A stretch of 19,592 nt of DNA. It comes from Chloroflexia bacterium. GTDB lineage: Bacteria; Chloroflexota; Chloroflexia; QHBQ01; JADMIH01. Of the stretch, positions 19,101 to 19,592 are shown one piece after another. The notes below the pieces were generated by a model. That model was not told the DNA's origin. It worked only from the letters and a program-made list of their open reading frames with translations, and searched no databases. Location of the stretch: assembly GCA_025927935.1 (NCBI GenBank), contig JAICKM010000027.1:1-19592 (forward strand), written 5' to 3'. Both the position numbers and the translations under genes were made by a program. Numbering within the stretch: position 1 is the stretch's first letter; the number at the start of each line of letters is the position of its first letter.

Positions 19101-19458
19101 TGTTCTTTCCAGTTGAGATTGTAGTATTCCTGCCGTGGCTGCGCCGGCCGGCAACGTATGTCCATCCGGCTCCCGCGCGTTCGCTCCGGAGGTGGAGGCG
19201 CTATTATCCGTCATCGCTCCGTCATCACCACCTGGGTTGTCACGCATACATTCCTACATGCGTTGCGCGGCGGCACGGCAATACTGATCGTTAGTGGGCA
19301 TGTGCATAAGAAAAGGGTCGACCTTGACCCTGCGGAGGAACTGCCGTAACTGCGATCATCGTCTTACCAGCCGGGCGATTCGCAGATTCTATCCTGACTA
19401 TGACCAGTCCTGTGTATTACATAAGCAAATGTTGTGCCAAGCCACAACAGCACGCGGG
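19101..19458. other. Upstream control region of the treY-treX-treZ operon
   Basis: A 358-base stretch of lower GC with no convincing gene, apart from a possible N-terminal extension of treY up to 19247. It contains a sigma-54-like promoter (19423-19440), a palindrome GGTCGACC (19316-19323) inside a GGGTC-N6-GACCC repeat (19315-19330), and a TACAAT candidate -10 box about 25 bases before the ATG at 19100 without a recognisable -35. Confidence 0.4.
19423..19440 (-). promoter_or_regulatory. Sigma-54-like -24/-12 promoter upstream of treY
   Basis: On the minus strand TTGGCAC-N4/5-TTGCTT matches the RpoN consensus (TGGCAC, five bases, TTGC) at every invariant position, with the correct GG-to-GC spacing. 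It points at treY and lies just after the end of the upstream gene. Transcription would begin near 19412. Whether the organism has RpoN is unknown, and a chance match in a window of this size is possible. Confidence 0.4.
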
Positions 19459-19592
19459 TCAGGCGAACGCCGCCTGCCAGCGGGCGAGATCATGCATGAT
19501 GACCAGCGCCCAGGCAATATCCGCGGTCATCTCCGCGGCCAACCGGCGCGCGCCGGCCTCGGAGTCTACCGCGGCGATCATGGCGACGAAGG
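19459..19592 (-). CDS. C-terminal fragment of an unidentified protein (partial, runs off right edge)
   Basis: An open frame of 43 residues ending in a TGA (complement of 19459-19461) enters from the right edge on the minus strand. It reads MTADIAWALVIMHDLARWQA near the end and is rich in Ala, probably helical. Third codon positions are almost all G or C, like the real genes here, which supports coding. No family is recognisable. It ends only about 20 bases before the sigma-54-like site and 358 bases before treY. Confidence 0.5.
   Translation of the reverse strand, partial: FVAMIAAVDSEAGARRLAAEMTADIAWALVIMHDLARWQAAFA

Overview
The window is high-GC bacterial chromosome with a conventional core-metabolism and stress gene set. 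I see no insertion sequence, phage gene, tRNA, rRNA or CRISPR array. The taxonomic signal is weak. The combination of a Re-citrate-synthase-like protein, a fused TreS-maltokinase, a complete TreX/TreY/TreZ set and a CTGAGCG-type palindromic repeat would fit a Chloroflexota-like organism, but this is inference from memory, not a database result.

Layout, left to right. (1) 1-93 is the start of a membrane protein leaving the left edge on the minus strand. (2) 336-2406 (minus) is a NarL/LuxR-type two-component operon, with a histidine kinase followed by an overlapping response regulator. Divergent from it is a lone ECF-like sigma factor (2624-3280, plus). (3) 3507-4859 (minus) and 5099-6328 (plus) are divergently transcribed. 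The first encodes a DRE-TIM metallolyase resembling Re-citrate synthase. The second encodes a Si-type citrate synthase fold with an N-terminal MerR/excisionase-like DNA-binding domain. Their promoters lie back to back around a short palindrome. (4) 6374-7846 (minus) encodes a flavin-containing monooxygenase, convergent with the citrate-synthase-like gene. (5) 8263-11631 (plus) is a trehalose synthase-maltokinase fusion, convergent with a three-gene minus-strand operon treY-treX-treZ (19100 down to 11793). (6) A short coding tail at 19459-19592 (minus) leaves the right edge.

How the genes work together. TreX debranches glycogen, TreY turns the reducing end of the freed malto-oligosaccharide into a trehalosyl unit, and TreZ releases trehalose. 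TreS interconverts trehalose and maltose. Its fused kinase domain would normally make maltose 1-phosphate for return to glycogen through GlgE, which is not in the window. In this copy the catalytic Asp of the kinase HGD motif reads Thr, so that last step is in doubt. The two citrate-synthase-like genes form a separate regulatory and metabolic unit. It is the most unusual part of the window: two unrelated folds that can both make citrate, with one carrying its own DNA-binding domain next to a shared divergent promoter.
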